Positions 1 to 7,022 of a stretch of 38,646 nucleotides of DNA are shown piece by piece (positions within the stretch are counted from its first letter, which is position 1; each line of letters starts with the position of its first letter). The notes below the pieces were generated by a model. That model saw only the letters and a list, made by a program, of their open reading frames with translations, was not told the origin of the DNA and made no database searches. The position numbers and the translations under genes were made by a program. Origin of the DNA: Clostridia bacterium (GTDB lineage Bacteria; Bacillota; Clostridia; Oscillospirales; CAG-272); assembly GCA_017503105.1 (NCBI GenBank), contig JAFVTS010000023.1, forward strand, positions 1 through 38,646, read 5' to 3'.

Positions 1-372
1 GCCCCAAGCATCATATGTGTAGCTTACAAGCTTTGTTCCGTCAGAGTCATATACAGCTATTACATCTCCGAAAAGATTCTTTTCATACCAGTAAACATCA
101 AATTCCCCTTGGGCATAGGAAGCATCACGGTAGAGCATTCCTATCGGAGAGGCTTCGGCATCATAAATGTAAACTATAGTTGTTCCGTTAGACCACTTTT
201 CACCTATGATTTGACTTCCGTTCAGAATGTATTCTATCGTTATACCCCAAACGTTTTTGCTCGTTCTAATGCCGTCAGCGTTGTACGTATAAGTGTATGT
301 CTGACCACTCTTCGTTGCTGTTTCAAGCCGTCTGCCCCGTACCCATGTGAAATTATACGAGGTTGTCCACGT
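1..372 (-). pseudogene. Rhs/YD-repeat core fragment, runs off the left edge
   Basis: The minus strand is open for 124 codons from a TAA at 373-375 down to base 1 and encodes tyrosine/aspartate-rich YD repeats. Phrases such as GDVIAVYDSDGTKL and YTYDAWG are the hallmark of the shell-forming core of Rhs and wall-associated polymorphic toxins. No start codon or ribosome site is visible at its 5' end, which lies just downstream of the hairpin at 388-410, so the fragment looks like a transplanted piece rather than a gene start. It may continue in frame into a longer core and toxin outside the window. The Rhs identity is firm; calling it a pseudogene is inference. Confidence 0.75.
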
Positions 373-387
373 TTAGTTCTTCTTCAT

Positions 388-410
388 CCCCGAGAGCCGA
401 AGTTCTCGGG
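388..410 (-). repeat. Boundary hairpin, copy 1
   Basis: The minus-strand RNA would fold with a CCCGAGA/TCTCGGG stem and a UUCG tetraloop closed by C-G. One A-C mismatch separates this copy from those at 758-779 and 2952-2973. It sits between the stop of the 423-701 gene and the Rhs fragment at the left edge. No strong T-run follows on either strand, so a Rho-independent terminator is possible but not classical. Confidence 0.8.
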
Positions 411-422
411 AAATATTTTAAG

Positions 423-701
423 TTACAAAATACACTGCACCTCAAATTTATCAAGATTCTCCCACATTGAATCTTTTCCATCGAATTTATATTGCAATAT
501 AGAAAGAGGCGTTTCTCTAATTAGTTCTACATCGTGTGGTCCAGAGCAATCGGTTAAAATTATTCTTGCTTTTTCAAATCCCGTTTGTTTATGATATTCA
601 TAATCAAATTTCAAAAAATAAAGTTTCTCATTATAAAGCAATTCAATTTCTCTACCTTGAAACATATAATAAATTATATCATCTAGCGAAAAATTCTCCA
701 T
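423..701 (-). CDS. Small orphan gene in immunity position (unit E)
   Basis: This encodes about 92 residues, soluble and acidic, with no signal peptide or membrane segment. It begins MENFSLDDIIYYMFQGREIE and is rich in aromatic residues. I do not recognise a named family. It starts 2 nt after the TGA of a toxin-tail stub and ends shortly before a boundary hairpin, the position immunity genes take behind Rhs toxins. A GAGGGAG ribosome site lies 10 nt before ATG 701; a TTG at 707 is an alternative start. Its AT-rich composition matches the neighbouring cassettes and differs from the GC-richer genes after 4416. The immunity role is inferred from position only. Confidence 0.6.
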   Translation of the reverse strand: MENFSLDDIIYYMFQGREIELLYNEKLYFLKFDYEYHKQTGFEKARIILTDCSGPHDVELIRETPLSILQYKFDGKDSMWENLDKFEVQCIL

Positions 702-703
702 AA

Positions 704-757
704 TCAAAGAACTCCCTCAAAAATATTTATAGCGTTTCCTCGTGGATTTTTCCGTCG
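704..757 (-). pseudogene. Toxin C-terminal tail stub (unit E)
   Basis: Directly after the hairpin at 758-779 the minus strand is open for 17 codons, ending NPRGNAINIFEGVL before a TGA at 704-706, two nucleotides upstream of the next gene's ATG. Its short length, lack of a start and position match the tail stubs of units A-D, but no Rhs core remains here. Another frame also gives a short peptide, so the reading frame is uncertain. Confidence 0.4.
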
Positions 758-779
758 CCCGAGAGCCGAAGCTCTCGGG
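758..779 (-). repeat. Boundary hairpin, copy 2
   Basis: A perfect 9-bp stem CCCGAGAGC/GCTCTCGGG encloses TTCG on the minus strand, giving an extra-stable C(UUCG)G tetraloop in RNA. It lies 105 nt past the stop of the 885-1460 gene and abuts the toxin stub of unit E. The 105-nt spacer 780-884 is AT-rich and shows no gene. Confidence 0.85.
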
Positions 780-884
780 TGACTTTTGACTAAAAATTAT
801 AGTTGCATTATTTTTCACATATTATCAAATACTGAAAATACGTATGTGCTAAAAATAATATTTCGCTCGCTTGCAAAGCAAATA

Positions 885-1460
885 TCACATTTCTATTATC
901 TTTTTTACCTTATTTAAAATAATTTGTGCGTCGTAATTATTGGAATCAAAAGAAACAACAAAATCGCCACTATCTATGTAAGATAGTAAGAAATCTGTAT
1001 ACCCGTTTAAAACATAACTTCTTGTCACGCCTTTATTATAATTCTTATATGATTCAACAAATTCGTTCCACACAATGTTTTTGGGGGAAAATACTATTGT
1101 TTCAAGATGATATTTAAACACTTTATGGAGCATTTTATATGTAATAATATCGTTAGGTGCTTTACAAACAACAAATTCATTTTTATGTTTATGAGAAGTG
1201 TCATACTCTAATAAAGGACAAAACAATCCCCGAGACTTAAAATATGACTCAATATCATTAGCATAAATTTCTTTTTCTTTATTTTTTAAATAAAAACCAT
1301 CGATTTTATAAAGACCTAAAAACAGCTCTTCACCATCAAAGAAACAACCAAATGCTTCACAGATTTTGTTCAGCACGTCTTCACATCTGCCAACATTATT
1401 TACAATAATATCACACGATCTGTTCGTATGCTTTATAGTGTCTATCGAAATTTTTTTCAT
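885..1460 (-). CDS. Orphan gene in immunity position (unit D)
   Basis: This encodes 191 residues, soluble, lysine- and tyrosine-rich, with no recognisable catalytic motif or membrane segment. I do not recognise the family. An AAAGGA ribosome site sits 8-9 nt before the ATG. It starts 13 nt after the TAA of a toxin-tail stub (1474-1476) and is followed by hairpin copy 2, so it occupies the immunity slot of an Rhs cassette. The frame is intact although the toxin ahead of it is not, which suggests selection on this gene alone. Function as an antitoxin is inference from arrangement. Confidence 0.65.
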   Translation of the reverse strand: MKKISIDTIKHTNRSCDIIVNNVGRCEDVLNKICEAFGCFFDGEELFLGLYKIDGFYLKNKEKEIYANDIESYFKSRGLFCPLLEYDTSHKHKNEFVVCKAPNDIITYKMLHKVFKYHLETIVFSPKNIVWNEFVESYKNYNKGVTRSYVLNGYTDFLLSYIDSGDFVVSFDSNNYDAQIILNKVKKIIEM

Positions 1461-1473
1461 AAATTGTTTCCTT

Positions 1474-1741
1474 TTAATGTCCCGGAGGATGGGTATGAAA
1501 ACCGTGTCTTGGATCCCAATCTATTCTGAATTTTCCAAACCAACCTTTATAGTTCAATATGGTTCCGCCCGGTCCGCCCTCAGCGTTTGGGTTTTGATAA
1601 ATTAAGATAGTAGAAGCCTGTTTCAGAGTCGTAATAATAACCTCTGTAGCGGAACGGATTTATTGCTACCGATAAAGGAACTGTATCCGCACTGTATTCA
1701 GAGCAATTGCCCCAAGCGTCGTTAGTGTAGCCCGTCCAATG
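1474..1741 (-). pseudogene. Rhs core remnant plus frameshifted toxin tail (unit D)
   Basis: From a TAA at 1742-1744 the minus strand encodes an Rhs core piece (GYTNDAWGN, then RYRGYYYDSETGFYYLN), which runs into LSKPKR and a stop near 1580. One frame over, the downstream sequence is open and encodes a toxin tail, AEGGPGGTILNYKGW then FRIDWDPRHGFHTHPPGH, ending at 1474. Core and tail are out of register exactly at the conserved YYLN junction where Rhs C-terminal domains are swapped. No toxin can be made from this unit. The DWDPxHGxHxH-like ending resembles tips of secreted nuclease-type CT domains, but I cannot name the toxin. Confidence 0.65.
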
Positions 1742-1748
1742 TTAAAAT
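1601..1748 (-). repeat. 148-nt Rhs core repeat, copy 1
   Basis: This matches 3471-3618. The left 80 nt (1601-1680) are identical, about 22 nt differ, and the last 46-47 nt are identical again. It encodes the conserved Rhs core end. Its right edge includes the stop codon of the membrane-protein gene 1742-2311, so the recombination joint lies at that gene's end. A third, shorter copy of the first 30 nt is at 2888-2917. Confidence 0.9.
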
Positions 1749-2311
1749 AGCAAATAATAAAAAGCAACCATTGCACTAAACACAAATAGGATAAAAGAAA
1801 TTCGTATTATAGCAGATTGTTTGTTAGAAAAAGATTCCTTTAATGGCATATTTGAAAGAAAGCGTATTAGCATAAAAGAAAGTATAGCCGGTGTTGGAAT
1901 AGTAAAAGCATAAGTAATACTATCATATCTTGCAGCGACTATACAGCCCCAAACTACGGTAGCTAAAAAAATCACTAACGAAATAACAATTGAAATCCAT
2001 CCGTAAATTGGCATTGGCGGAATTGAAGAACTATATTTGTCATTTGACTTTAATATAAGACCATCTATTACCAAAGTTGGATTTTCTGTTCCGGCAAGTG
2101 GCAACACTATGTAATGTATTCTGCAAGATTTTCCAAACGCTTCAAAGCGATATTCGTAATTAAAGAACTTCGAATACTGCAAAGTGTTTGGTATAGTATA
2201 TTTCAACTCATTGTCAATATATATATTACGATTACTGCTACTCGCATCAAAAGTTATAATATGCTCAAATCCTTCGTAATCTTCAATTTTCCAACTAGTC
2301 TTATCTCTCAT
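1742..2311 (-). CDS. Membrane protein in immunity position (unit C, second gene)
   Basis: This encodes about 189 residues if started at ATG 2311, 2 nt after the stop of the preceding gene; an upstream start at 2359 would overlap that gene by 46 nt and is less likely. The first ~100 residues are soluble (start MRDKTSWKIEDYEGFEHI). Three to four hydrophobic segments follow, including a helix near GWISIVISLVIFLATVVWG and one at the C-terminus (FILFVFSAMVAFYYLLF). No family is recognised. With the upstream membrane gene it may protect against a pore-forming or membrane-acting toxin, but that is inference. The stop codon is supplied by the downstream Rhs repeat, so the original C-terminus may have been altered. 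Confidence 0.6.
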   Translation of the reverse strand: MRDKTSWKIEDYEGFEHIITFDASSSNRNIYIDNELKYTIPNTLQYSKFFNYEYRFEAFGKSCRIHYIVLPLAGTENPTLVIDGLILKSNDKYSSSIPPMPIYGWISIVISLVIFLATVVWGCIVAARYDSITYAFTIPTPAILSFMLIRFLSNMPLKESFSNKQSAIIRISFILFVFSAMVAFYYLLF

Positions 2312-2313
2312 AA

Positions 2314-2724
2314 TTAAATTTGCTCGATTATCAAGAGCACAACCTCCGCAATTACCCAAATTAAAAAAGATATGATAGCTATTGGGTAAAATATTGCGAC
2401 AGCCTTTAGTGAGTGAGCCTTGTATTTTTCGTCAGCTTCTTCTTCTGAATACTTTGATCTATACAAGCTCCACAACGTATCTCGTCCTAAAAAGGGAATG
2501 TGTCCAATCCTGTACATTAACATCCCAATTACACAAAGCAAAGAGCTTACAGCCATAATCAAAACTAATTCACTGACGGAAGAATAAGATACTGCTATCG
2601 CAGATATTATAACAATAATCAGCGAAGTAACCGAGACTGTTTTCTTTCTTCGTTTTATAAATTCTTCGATTTTAGATATAATGGGGTTTGCTTTTTGTAA
2701 AATTTCTTCAATCAACTTTTTCAT
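2314..2724 (-). CDS. Membrane protein in immunity position (unit C, first gene)
   Basis: This encodes 136 residues: a basic amphipathic N-terminus (MKKLIEEILQKANPIISKIE), two adjacent hydrophobic helices (about residues 32-72), a soluble loop with SKYSEEEADEKYKAHSLKA, and a C-terminal hydrophobic helix. No named family is recognised. It starts 19 nt after the stop of an Rhs fragment with a glycine/hydrophobic tail, the immunity slot. An AGGT ribosome site lies about 9 nt upstream. The hydrophobic stub of the partner toxin (GLGISFHLGFSFSISGF) fits a membrane-active toxin with membrane-embedded immunity; this is a context-based guess. Confidence 0.6.
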   Translation of the reverse strand: MKKLIEEILQKANPIISKIEEFIKRRKKTVSVTSLIIVIISAIAVSYSSVSELVLIMAVSSLLCVIGMLMYRIGHIPFLGRDTLWSLYRSKYSEEEADEKYKAHSLKAVAIFYPIAIISFLIWVIAEVVLLIIEQI

Positions 2725-2743
2725 TTTTCGTGCTACCTATCTT

Positions 2744-2938
2744 CTAATCGTACAAACTGATTAAAAAACCACTAATAGAAAAGGAAAAGCCTAAGTGGAA
2801 AGATATACCCAAGCCTACGTCGACGCCTAATCCTATTGAATGATTATTGAAATTAAACCTGCCAATCGCAGGATCATAATACCTTGAATTAAGATAGTAG
2901 AAGCCTGTTTCAGAGTCACGGTAATATCCGCGATACAA
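2744..2938 (-). pseudogene. Rhs core end fused to hydrophobic toxin tail (unit C)
   Basis: An open frame reads YRGYYRDSETGFYYLN, then SRYYDPAIGRF, the canonical end of the Rhs core, and then a 28-residue glycine- and phenylalanine-rich tail to a TAG. A TTG at 2938 has a GAGGGG sequence just upstream, so a 64-residue peptide could be translated, but it lacks the shell repeats and secretion region of a working Rhs toxin. It begins 13 nt after a boundary hairpin. It is best read as a recombination remnant that brings its immunity genes with it. Confidence 0.6.
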
Positions 2939-2951
2939 TTCTTTCCCCTCA

Positions 2952-2973
2952 CCCGAGAGCCGAAGCTCTCGGG
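2952..2973 (-). repeat. Boundary hairpin, copy 3
   Basis: This is a perfect stem with a C(UUCG)G tetraloop, identical in stem and loop to copy 2. It lies between the stop of the 3006-3365 gene and the Rhs fragment of unit C. Confidence 0.85.
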
Positions 2974-3005
2974 AAATGTTGCACTTCTATTGACAATTCA
3001 CTTAT

Positions 3006-3365
3006 TTAAACATCGAATCTTTGAGCGGAACACCAAACATATTCACCATCAAAAATGTCATTAGGTATATATGAATCAATTTCTATAATTAATTCGCCAA
3101 CCCTAACTCTTTTTAGTGATTTTGAAATCACTTGTGCGACAAAAAAATATGCATAATACTGCTCGTTTTTAATAATATCGAAACTTTGAAGTGAAGATTT
3201 GTAAACATCCTCGCATCCAAAAGCGTATATACAATCTATTTGCTTTGATTTTAACATTTCGCTAAAAGAACACGAATAACATAAAACTTCATATGTTCCA
3301 TCCGAAACACAAACATCTGCTTCGCCTGATTCTTTATCAAAACTGATTATTTTTTTTATGAACAT
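3006..3365 (-). CDS. Small orphan gene in immunity position (unit B)
   Basis: This encodes 119 residues, soluble, with alternating beta-type segments (MFIKKIISFDKESGEADVCV at the start) and no membrane segment or signal peptide. It resembles small proteins I recall from Rhs and toxin neighbourhoods of Firmicutes, but I cannot name a family. Its ATG is 6 nt past the TGA of an in-frame toxin tail, with a GGGTGA site upstream overlapping that stop. Hairpin copy 3 follows its stop by 32 nt. An immunity function is inferred from placement. Confidence 0.6.
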   Translation of the reverse strand: MFIKKIISFDKESGEADVCVSDGTYEVLCYSCSFSEMLKSKQIDCIYAFGCEDVYKSSLQSFDIIKNEQYYAYFFVAQVISKSLKRVRVGELIIEIDSYIPNDIFDGEYVWCSAQRFDV

Positions 3366-3371
3366 AAAAAT

Positions 3372-3611
3372 TCACCCGAACAAAGTAATTCCGTCTTTTA
3401 TCATTTTGCCAACACTCCTAACATGATATGTGGAAATTTGCCCACCCGATTTCATTCCCACGAAAGCATAATTAAGATAGTAGAAGCCTGTTTCAGAGTC
3501 GTAATAATAACCTCTGTAGCGGAACGGATTTATTGCTACCGATAAAGGAACGATGGACGTGCTGTCCTCAAAGCAATTGCCCCAAGCGTCGTTAGTGTAG
3601 CCCGTCCAATG
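3372..3611 (-). pseudogene. Rhs core remnant with in-frame toxin tail (unit B)
   Basis: There are 79 open codons between a TAA at 3612-3614 and a TGA at 3372-3374. The first 47 are Rhs core (GYTNDAWGN, RYRGYYYDSETGFYYLN). The last 32 (starting YAFVGMKSGGQIS, ending IKDGITLFG) are the tip of a toxin domain joined at the YYLN position in frame. No ATG, ribosome site or upstream shell is present, so it is unlikely to be made as a toxin. Confidence 0.6.
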
Positions 3612-3618
3612 TTAAAAT
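3471..3618 (-). repeat. 148-nt Rhs core repeat, copy 2
   Basis: This is the partner of 1601-1748, with identical flanks of 80 and about 46 nt around a ~22-nt divergent middle. The right end lies 12 nt from boundary hairpin copy 4. Confidence 0.9.
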
Positions 3619-3630
3619 TCTTTCCTGTCG

Positions 3631-3653
3631 CCCGAGAGCACAAGGCTCTCGGG
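3631..3653 (-). repeat. Boundary hairpin, copy 4 (variant loop)
   Basis: It has the same CCCGAGAGC/GCTCTCGGG stem as copies 2 and 3, but the loop is CTTGT on the minus strand instead of TTCG. The stem is conserved while the loop varies, which argues for a folded structure rather than plain sequence homology. Confidence 0.8.
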
Positions 3654-3699
3654 TGAGAAAACACTATGCGTAACAGTATAATATACTACAACAAAGTCT

Positions 3700-4035
3700 T
3701 TATAAATCACTATTAATAATTAATTTCGCGGAAAAACTTAATGTTGAATCCAAAGAATTTATATATATATCGTTTAATGTTGCTTTAGCCAAAGGCAAAC
3801 AAACCTGTACCTCTAAAGCGAATTTTGCGGCATTTAATCTAACTCGATCGTCTTCATGCAATAATAACAACTCAATAATATCTAAAGATTCATTTTGACA
3901 CATAGTTTTTTTTAATTTTTGTAGTTGTGCTAATGCATAATTATGCTTTTTAACTTTACTTTTATCTGCATAATCATTTTTTAAACATTGTTGCATAGAA
4001 TAATCCACAAACAATTCATAATATTCATTGCTCAT
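3700..4035 (-). CDS. DUF2019-like helical protein in immunity position (unit A)
   Basis: This encodes 111 residues, predicted all-helical. The segment DDRVRLNAAKFALEVQ, followed by PLAKATLNDI, looks like a HEAT-type helical pair as in the small DUF2019 proteins, which often sit next to toxin genes. That assignment is from motif memory. It begins 10 nt after the TAG of a glycine-rich toxin stub (AIGGAITGGISGGVSKMFM) and ends 46 nt before hairpin copy 4. A modest AGGTG ribosome site precedes the ATG. A protective role is inferred from context. Confidence 0.6.
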   Translation of the reverse strand: MSNEYYELFVDYSMQQCLKNDYADKSKVKKHNYALAQLQKLKKTMCQNESLDIIELLLLHEDDRVRLNAAKFALEVQVCLPLAKATLNDIYINSLDSTLSFSAKLIINSDL

Positions 4036-4045
4036 AATACATCAC

Positions 4046-4248
4046 CTACATAAACATTTTGGAAACACCGCCAGAAATCCCGCCGGTTATAGCGCCACCA
4101 ATAGCTGACCTTTTGCCGTGTAGGTGTAAGAGTATGCAAGCGTCGGAGTTCCTTCGTTTTCAGTATACCATATTTCCTTAATATTGTCAAGGTCATCATT
4201 CCTTCTACCGCCGCCGACTGCTGTGAGAACACCCCTGCGGTCGAGGCA
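4046..4248 (-). pseudogene. Rhs YD fragment plus out-of-frame toxin stub (unit A)
   Basis: The frame from 4248 to 4087 encodes an Rhs repeat piece (NDDLDNIKEIWYTENEG, then YSYTYTAKGQLL) and then stops. In another frame, 4105-4046 encodes AIGGAITGGISGGVSKMFM, a typical glycine-rich start or stub of a CT domain, ending just before the DUF2019-like gene. Core and tail are out of register, as in unit D. Confidence 0.6.
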
Positions 4249-4260
4249 TTAGACTCGACC
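4239..4260. repeat. Hairpin at the 5' edge of unit A
   Basis: A 7-bp inverted repeat GGTCGAG/CTCGACC has an 8-nt loop. Its sequence differs from the four UUCG hairpins, but it sits in the equivalent place, at the upstream edge of a cassette. Confidence 0.5.
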
Positions 4261-4351
4261 TTCCCCGTCAAGGAGAAAAAGTGGATACCAAGGCAAGAAG
4301 AGTTCTATATCTATAGCCATTCTTCGGTAGTTCTCTGAACGTAATACTAAG

Positions 4352-4402
4352 GGGGCTGTCTCAAACGCTCTGAAATTTGCATTTGAGACAGCCCCTTTTT
4401 TT
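4352..4402 (+). terminator. Strong hairpin with T-run, between the Rhs region and the VOR genes
   Basis: The 14-bp perfect arms 4352-4365 and 4382-4395 (GGGGCTGTCTCAAA) are followed by seven T on the plus strand. The T-run faces rightward transcription, while the flanking genes run leftward; read leftward the hairpin remains but its T-run is poor. It may end the gamma-subunit transcript as a hairpin or insulate against antisense reading. Confidence 0.7.
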
Positions 4403-4415
4403 ATTTTCGGTCAAA

Positions 4416-4955
4416 TTACTTTTTATAGTTCTTTCCGAGGGAAAGCGCTTTCATATTAAGTTCTTTGAGCGCCGCCTTCTTAGCGGGAACGAGGCTTTCC
4501 ACGACTGCCTCTGCTCCGTCAAAGGAGAGCTCGGGATGGTTTTCGAGAAGATGACCTACTATGATCATATTTGCAAGGGTTGCGATGCCCTCTTCCTTCG
4601 CCATCTGCGTTGCGGGAATATAGAAGACCTCAACGTCGGTGCGTTCGATCTTAAGGTCGATAAGAGAGGAATCTATATAGATCTGACCGCCGGGGGCGAC
4701 CGAGTCTACGTACTTCTGAAGAGAAGGAAGGTTCATAGCGATAAGAACGTCGGGCGTCGTGATGATGGGAGAGCCGACGGGATCATCCGAGAGGATGACG
4801 TTACAGTTTGCGGTACCTCCGCGCATTTCGGGGCCGTAAGACGGAAGCCAGGATACCTGAAGCTCCTCAACGAGTCCCTTGTACGCCAAGAATTTACCTG
4901 AGAACAGAATTCCCTGTCCACCGAAGCCCGCGATAAGGATCTGAGTAGTTTTCAT
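4416..4955 (-). CDS. 2-oxoacid:ferredoxin oxidoreductase, gamma subunit
   Basis: This encodes 179 residues. The N-terminus [20 protein letters not shown] carries the GFGGQG motif of the gamma (PorC/KorC/VorC) domain that holds the CoA-side part of the catalytic core. [16 protein letters not shown] is also family-typical. The start at 4955 is chosen because its ATG directly follows the beta-subunit stop (TAAGATG) with GAGGAGGG upstream. It is the last gene of the operon delta-alpha-beta-gamma. The full complex converts a 2-oxoacid plus CoA and oxidised ferredoxin to acyl-CoA and CO2, or the reverse. Substrate cannot be read from this subunit; the alpha subunit points to branched 2-oxoacids. 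Confidence 0.9.
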   Translation of the reverse strand: MKTTQILIAGFGGQGILFSGKFLAYKGLVEELQVSWLPSYGPEMRGGTANCNVILSDDPVGSPIITTPDVLIAMNLPSLQKYVDSVAPGGQIYIDSSLIDLKIERTDVEVFYIPATQMAKEEGIATLANMIIVGHLLENHPELSFDGAEAVVESLVPAKKAALKELNMKALSLGKNYKK

Positions 4956-4956
4956 C

Positions 4957-5709
4957 TTATTTGCCCTCCTCTGCGCTTCTGTCCTTGTAAACGCCGATGG
5001 GATAGAAGGGGAGCATATCGCTCTCGACCCATTCAAGAGCAGCCTTAGGCGTCATACCCCAGTTGGTGGGGCAAGCGGAAACGACCTCAACGAGAGAGAA
5101 GCCCTTGCCGTTTATCTGATTTTCAAAAGCCTTCTTAATAGCCTTCTTCGCGTTCTTCACGTTCTTTACGTTGTTTACGGCAACGCGGGCTACGTACTCG
5201 GGGCCTTCAAGAGTTGCGAGCATCTCGCTGACTCTGATGGGCCAACCGCAATGATTTACGTCACGCCCGTAGGGAGACGTCTGAGTGACCTGACCGGGAA
5301 GGCTGGTGGGTGCCATCTGTCCGCCCGTCATACCGTAGATAGCGTTGTTTACGAAAATAACGGTAATATTCTCGTTTCTCGCCGCGGAATGAACGGTCTC
5401 CGCCATACCGATAGACGCAAGGTCGCCGTCACCCTGATAGGTGAAAACGACGTTATCGGGGCGGCAACGCTTAATGCCCGTGGCAACAGCGGGAGCTCTT
5501 CCGTGAGCCGCCTCTATCATATCACAAGCGAAATAATCGTATGCCATAACGGCGCATCCGACGGGAGCAACTCCGATAGCCTTTCCCTCAATACCGAGCT
5601 CATCAATGACCTCGGCTACAAGACGGTGAATGATACCGTGAGGGCAACCGGGACAGTAATGGAACGGAGCGTCTGTCAGGGATTTCGGTTTTTCAAATAC
5701 AACAGCCAT
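4957..5709 (-). CDS. 2-oxoacid:ferredoxin oxidoreductase, beta (TPP-binding) subunit
   Basis: This encodes 250 residues. It carries the N-terminal Cys motif CPGCPHG near residue 20, which starts the cluster-binding and TPP region, and the thiamine-diphosphate motif [10 protein letters not shown], followed by [15 protein letters not shown]. This subunit binds TPP-Mg and, with alpha, forms the site where the 2-oxoacid is decarboxylated or formed. An AAAGGAG site overlaps the end of the alpha gene, so translation is coupled. Length and motifs fit KorB/VorA-type beta subunits, which lack the long C-terminal extension of pyruvate enzymes. Confidence 0.93.
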   Translation of the reverse strand: MAVVFEKPKSLTDAPFHYCPGCPHGIIHRLVAEVIDELGIEGKAIGVAPVGCAVMAYDYFACDMIEAAHGRAPAVATGIKRCRPDNVVFTYQGDGDLASIGMAETVHSAARNENITVIFVNNAIYGMTGGQMAPTSLPGQVTQTSPYGRDVNHCGWPIRVSEMLATLEGPEYVARVAVNNVKNVKNAKKAIKKAFENQINGKGFSLVEVVSACPTNWGMTPKAALEWVESDMLPFYPIGVYKDRSAEEGK

Positions 5710-5711
5710 TA

Positions 5712-6773
5712 TTAAAGCACTCCTTTCTTCGCGTTGCGAATGGACTCGAGGATTTCATCGGGAGAGGGGATCATACCGCCCGCGCGGTTGCAAAGAGAAA
5801 CGGGCTTCTTGCACTTCGTGGCAAGCTTTACGTCATCTATCATCTGACCCATACTGAGCTCAACCGATATAAACGAATTTACCTTCTCAGCCGCAGCTTC
5901 AAAAGCGGCGGTCGGGAACGGCCAGAGGGTGATGGGACGGATAAGACCGACCTTTATTCCCTCGTTTCTTGCGGCTACTACCGCGTTCTTTGCAACGCGT
6001 GAAGCAATACCGAAGGCAACGACGCATATCTCGGCGTCGTCCATCATATATTCCTCCCACATTGCCTCGTTCTTCTCTATCTCGGCGTATTTTTCAAAGC
6101 GCTCGAAATTCTTCTTCTCAAGCTCTTCGGGCTTAAGATAAAGAGAGTTTACGACGTTGTGCTTACGCTTGCACTCCGTGCCCGTAAGAGCCCAGGGCTT
6201 TTCGTAAGAATTTATCTCAACGTCCTCGAAGGATATAGGCTCCATCATCTGACCGATGGTTCCGTCAGCGAGGATCATAGAGGTCATACGGTATTTATCG
6301 GCAAGATCAAAGCCCTTGATAGTAAGGCTTGCCATCTCCTGCACGGATGCGGGAGCAAGAACGATCATACGGTAGTCACCGTGTCCGCCGCCCTTCGTTG
6401 CCTGGAAATAATCCGACTGAGAGGGCTGAATTCCGCCAAGACCGGGGCCGCCTCTTTGCACGTTTACGACGAGTGCGGGAATATCCGAGCCCGCTATGTA
6501 GCTGAGTCCCTCGGTTTTAAGGGAGATTCCGGGGCTTGACGAGGACGTCATAACGCGCATTCCCGCCGCTGACGCGCCGTAAACCATATTTATAGACGCT
6601 ATCTCGCTTTCCGCCTGAAGGAATACGCCGCCGATCTTGGGCATTTTCTTCGCCATATAAGCGGCGATCTCCGTCTGGGGAGTGATGGGATAACCGAAGT
6701 AGTGTCGGCAACCTGCTCTGATCGCAGCCTCCGCGATAGCCTCGTTGCCCTTCATTAAAATTCTTTCTGCCAT
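5712..6773 (-). CDS. vorB: 2-oxoacid:ferredoxin oxidoreductase, alpha subunit (VOR type)
   Basis: This encodes 353 residues starting [20 protein letters not shown]. The start at 6773 is fixed by an AAGGAGG 6 nt upstream, which overlaps the ferredoxin gene's TAA. The phrases [31 protein letters not shown] and [17 protein letters not shown] are those of alpha subunits annotated as 3-methyl-2-oxobutanoate dehydrogenase VorB, including the conserved Glu and Ser/Gly stretch of the pyrimidine-binding domain. It should act on 2-oxoisovalerate and related branched 2-oxoacids, though 2-oxoglutarate use cannot be excluded from sequence alone. The nearby acyl-CoA synthetases and branched-chain T-boxes strengthen the branched-chain reading. 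Confidence 0.88.
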   Translation of the reverse strand: MAERILMKGNEAIAEAAIRAGCRHYFGYPITPQTEIAAYMAKKMPKIGGVFLQAESEIASINMVYGASAAGMRVMTSSSSPGISLKTEGLSYIAGSDIPALVVNVQRGGPGLGGIQPSQSDYFQATKGGGHGDYRMIVLAPASVQEMASLTIKGFDLADKYRMTSMILADGTIGQMMEPISFEDVEINSYEKPWALTGTECKRKHNVVNSLYLKPEELEKKNFERFEKYAEIEKNEAMWEEYMMDDAEICVVAFGIASRVAKNAVVAARNEGIKVGLIRPITLWPFPTAAFEAAAEKVNSFISVELSMGQMIDDVKLATKCKKPVSLCNRAGGMIPSPDEILESIRNAKKGVL

Positions 6774-6783
6774 AATAGCCTCC

Positions 6784-6990
6784 TTACTTTTCAACCGTGA
6801 TTATGCAATCCGGACACATAGTCGCGCAAAACGCGCATCCGATGCACTTTTCCTGATCCTGCATATATGCGGGAGAATATCCCTTACCGTTAAGCTTATC
6901 CTCCGCGATAGCAAGACATTTCTTCGGGCAAGCGTCAACGCACAAGCCACAGCCCTTACACATATCCGTGTTAAAAGTTACCTTTGCCAT
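6784..6990 (-). CDS. 2-oxoacid:ferredoxin oxidoreductase, delta (2x[4Fe-4S]) subunit
   Basis: This encodes 68 residues with two CxxCxxCxxxC sets: Cys 11, 14, 17, 21 and Cys 49, 52, 55, 59 (each set's fourth Cys followed by Pro). It carries electrons between the TPP site and soluble ferredoxin. Placing a small delta ferredoxin first in the four-gene set is common for KOR/VOR enzymes. The stop codon is part of the alpha gene's ribosome site. An AGGAGG-type site precedes its own start. Confidence 0.93.
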   Translation of the reverse strand: MAKVTFNTDMCKGCGLCVDACPKKCLAIAEDKLNGKGYSPAYMQDQEKCIGCAFCATMCPDCIITVEK

Positions 6991-7022
6991 TTATATTCCT
7001 CCTTGATTATCAGAGCTTGCCG

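Noticed and set aside
4352-4395. GGGGCTGTCTCAAA inverted repeat as the ends of an insertion sequence
   Set aside because: The two arms are only 16 nt apart with a T-run after them, and no transposase is present; a terminator-like hairpin explains it.
5929-6141. Plus-strand Ser/Phe-rich frame opposite the VOR alpha gene
   Set aside because: It is a mirror of the alpha subunit's coding sequence with no independent support.
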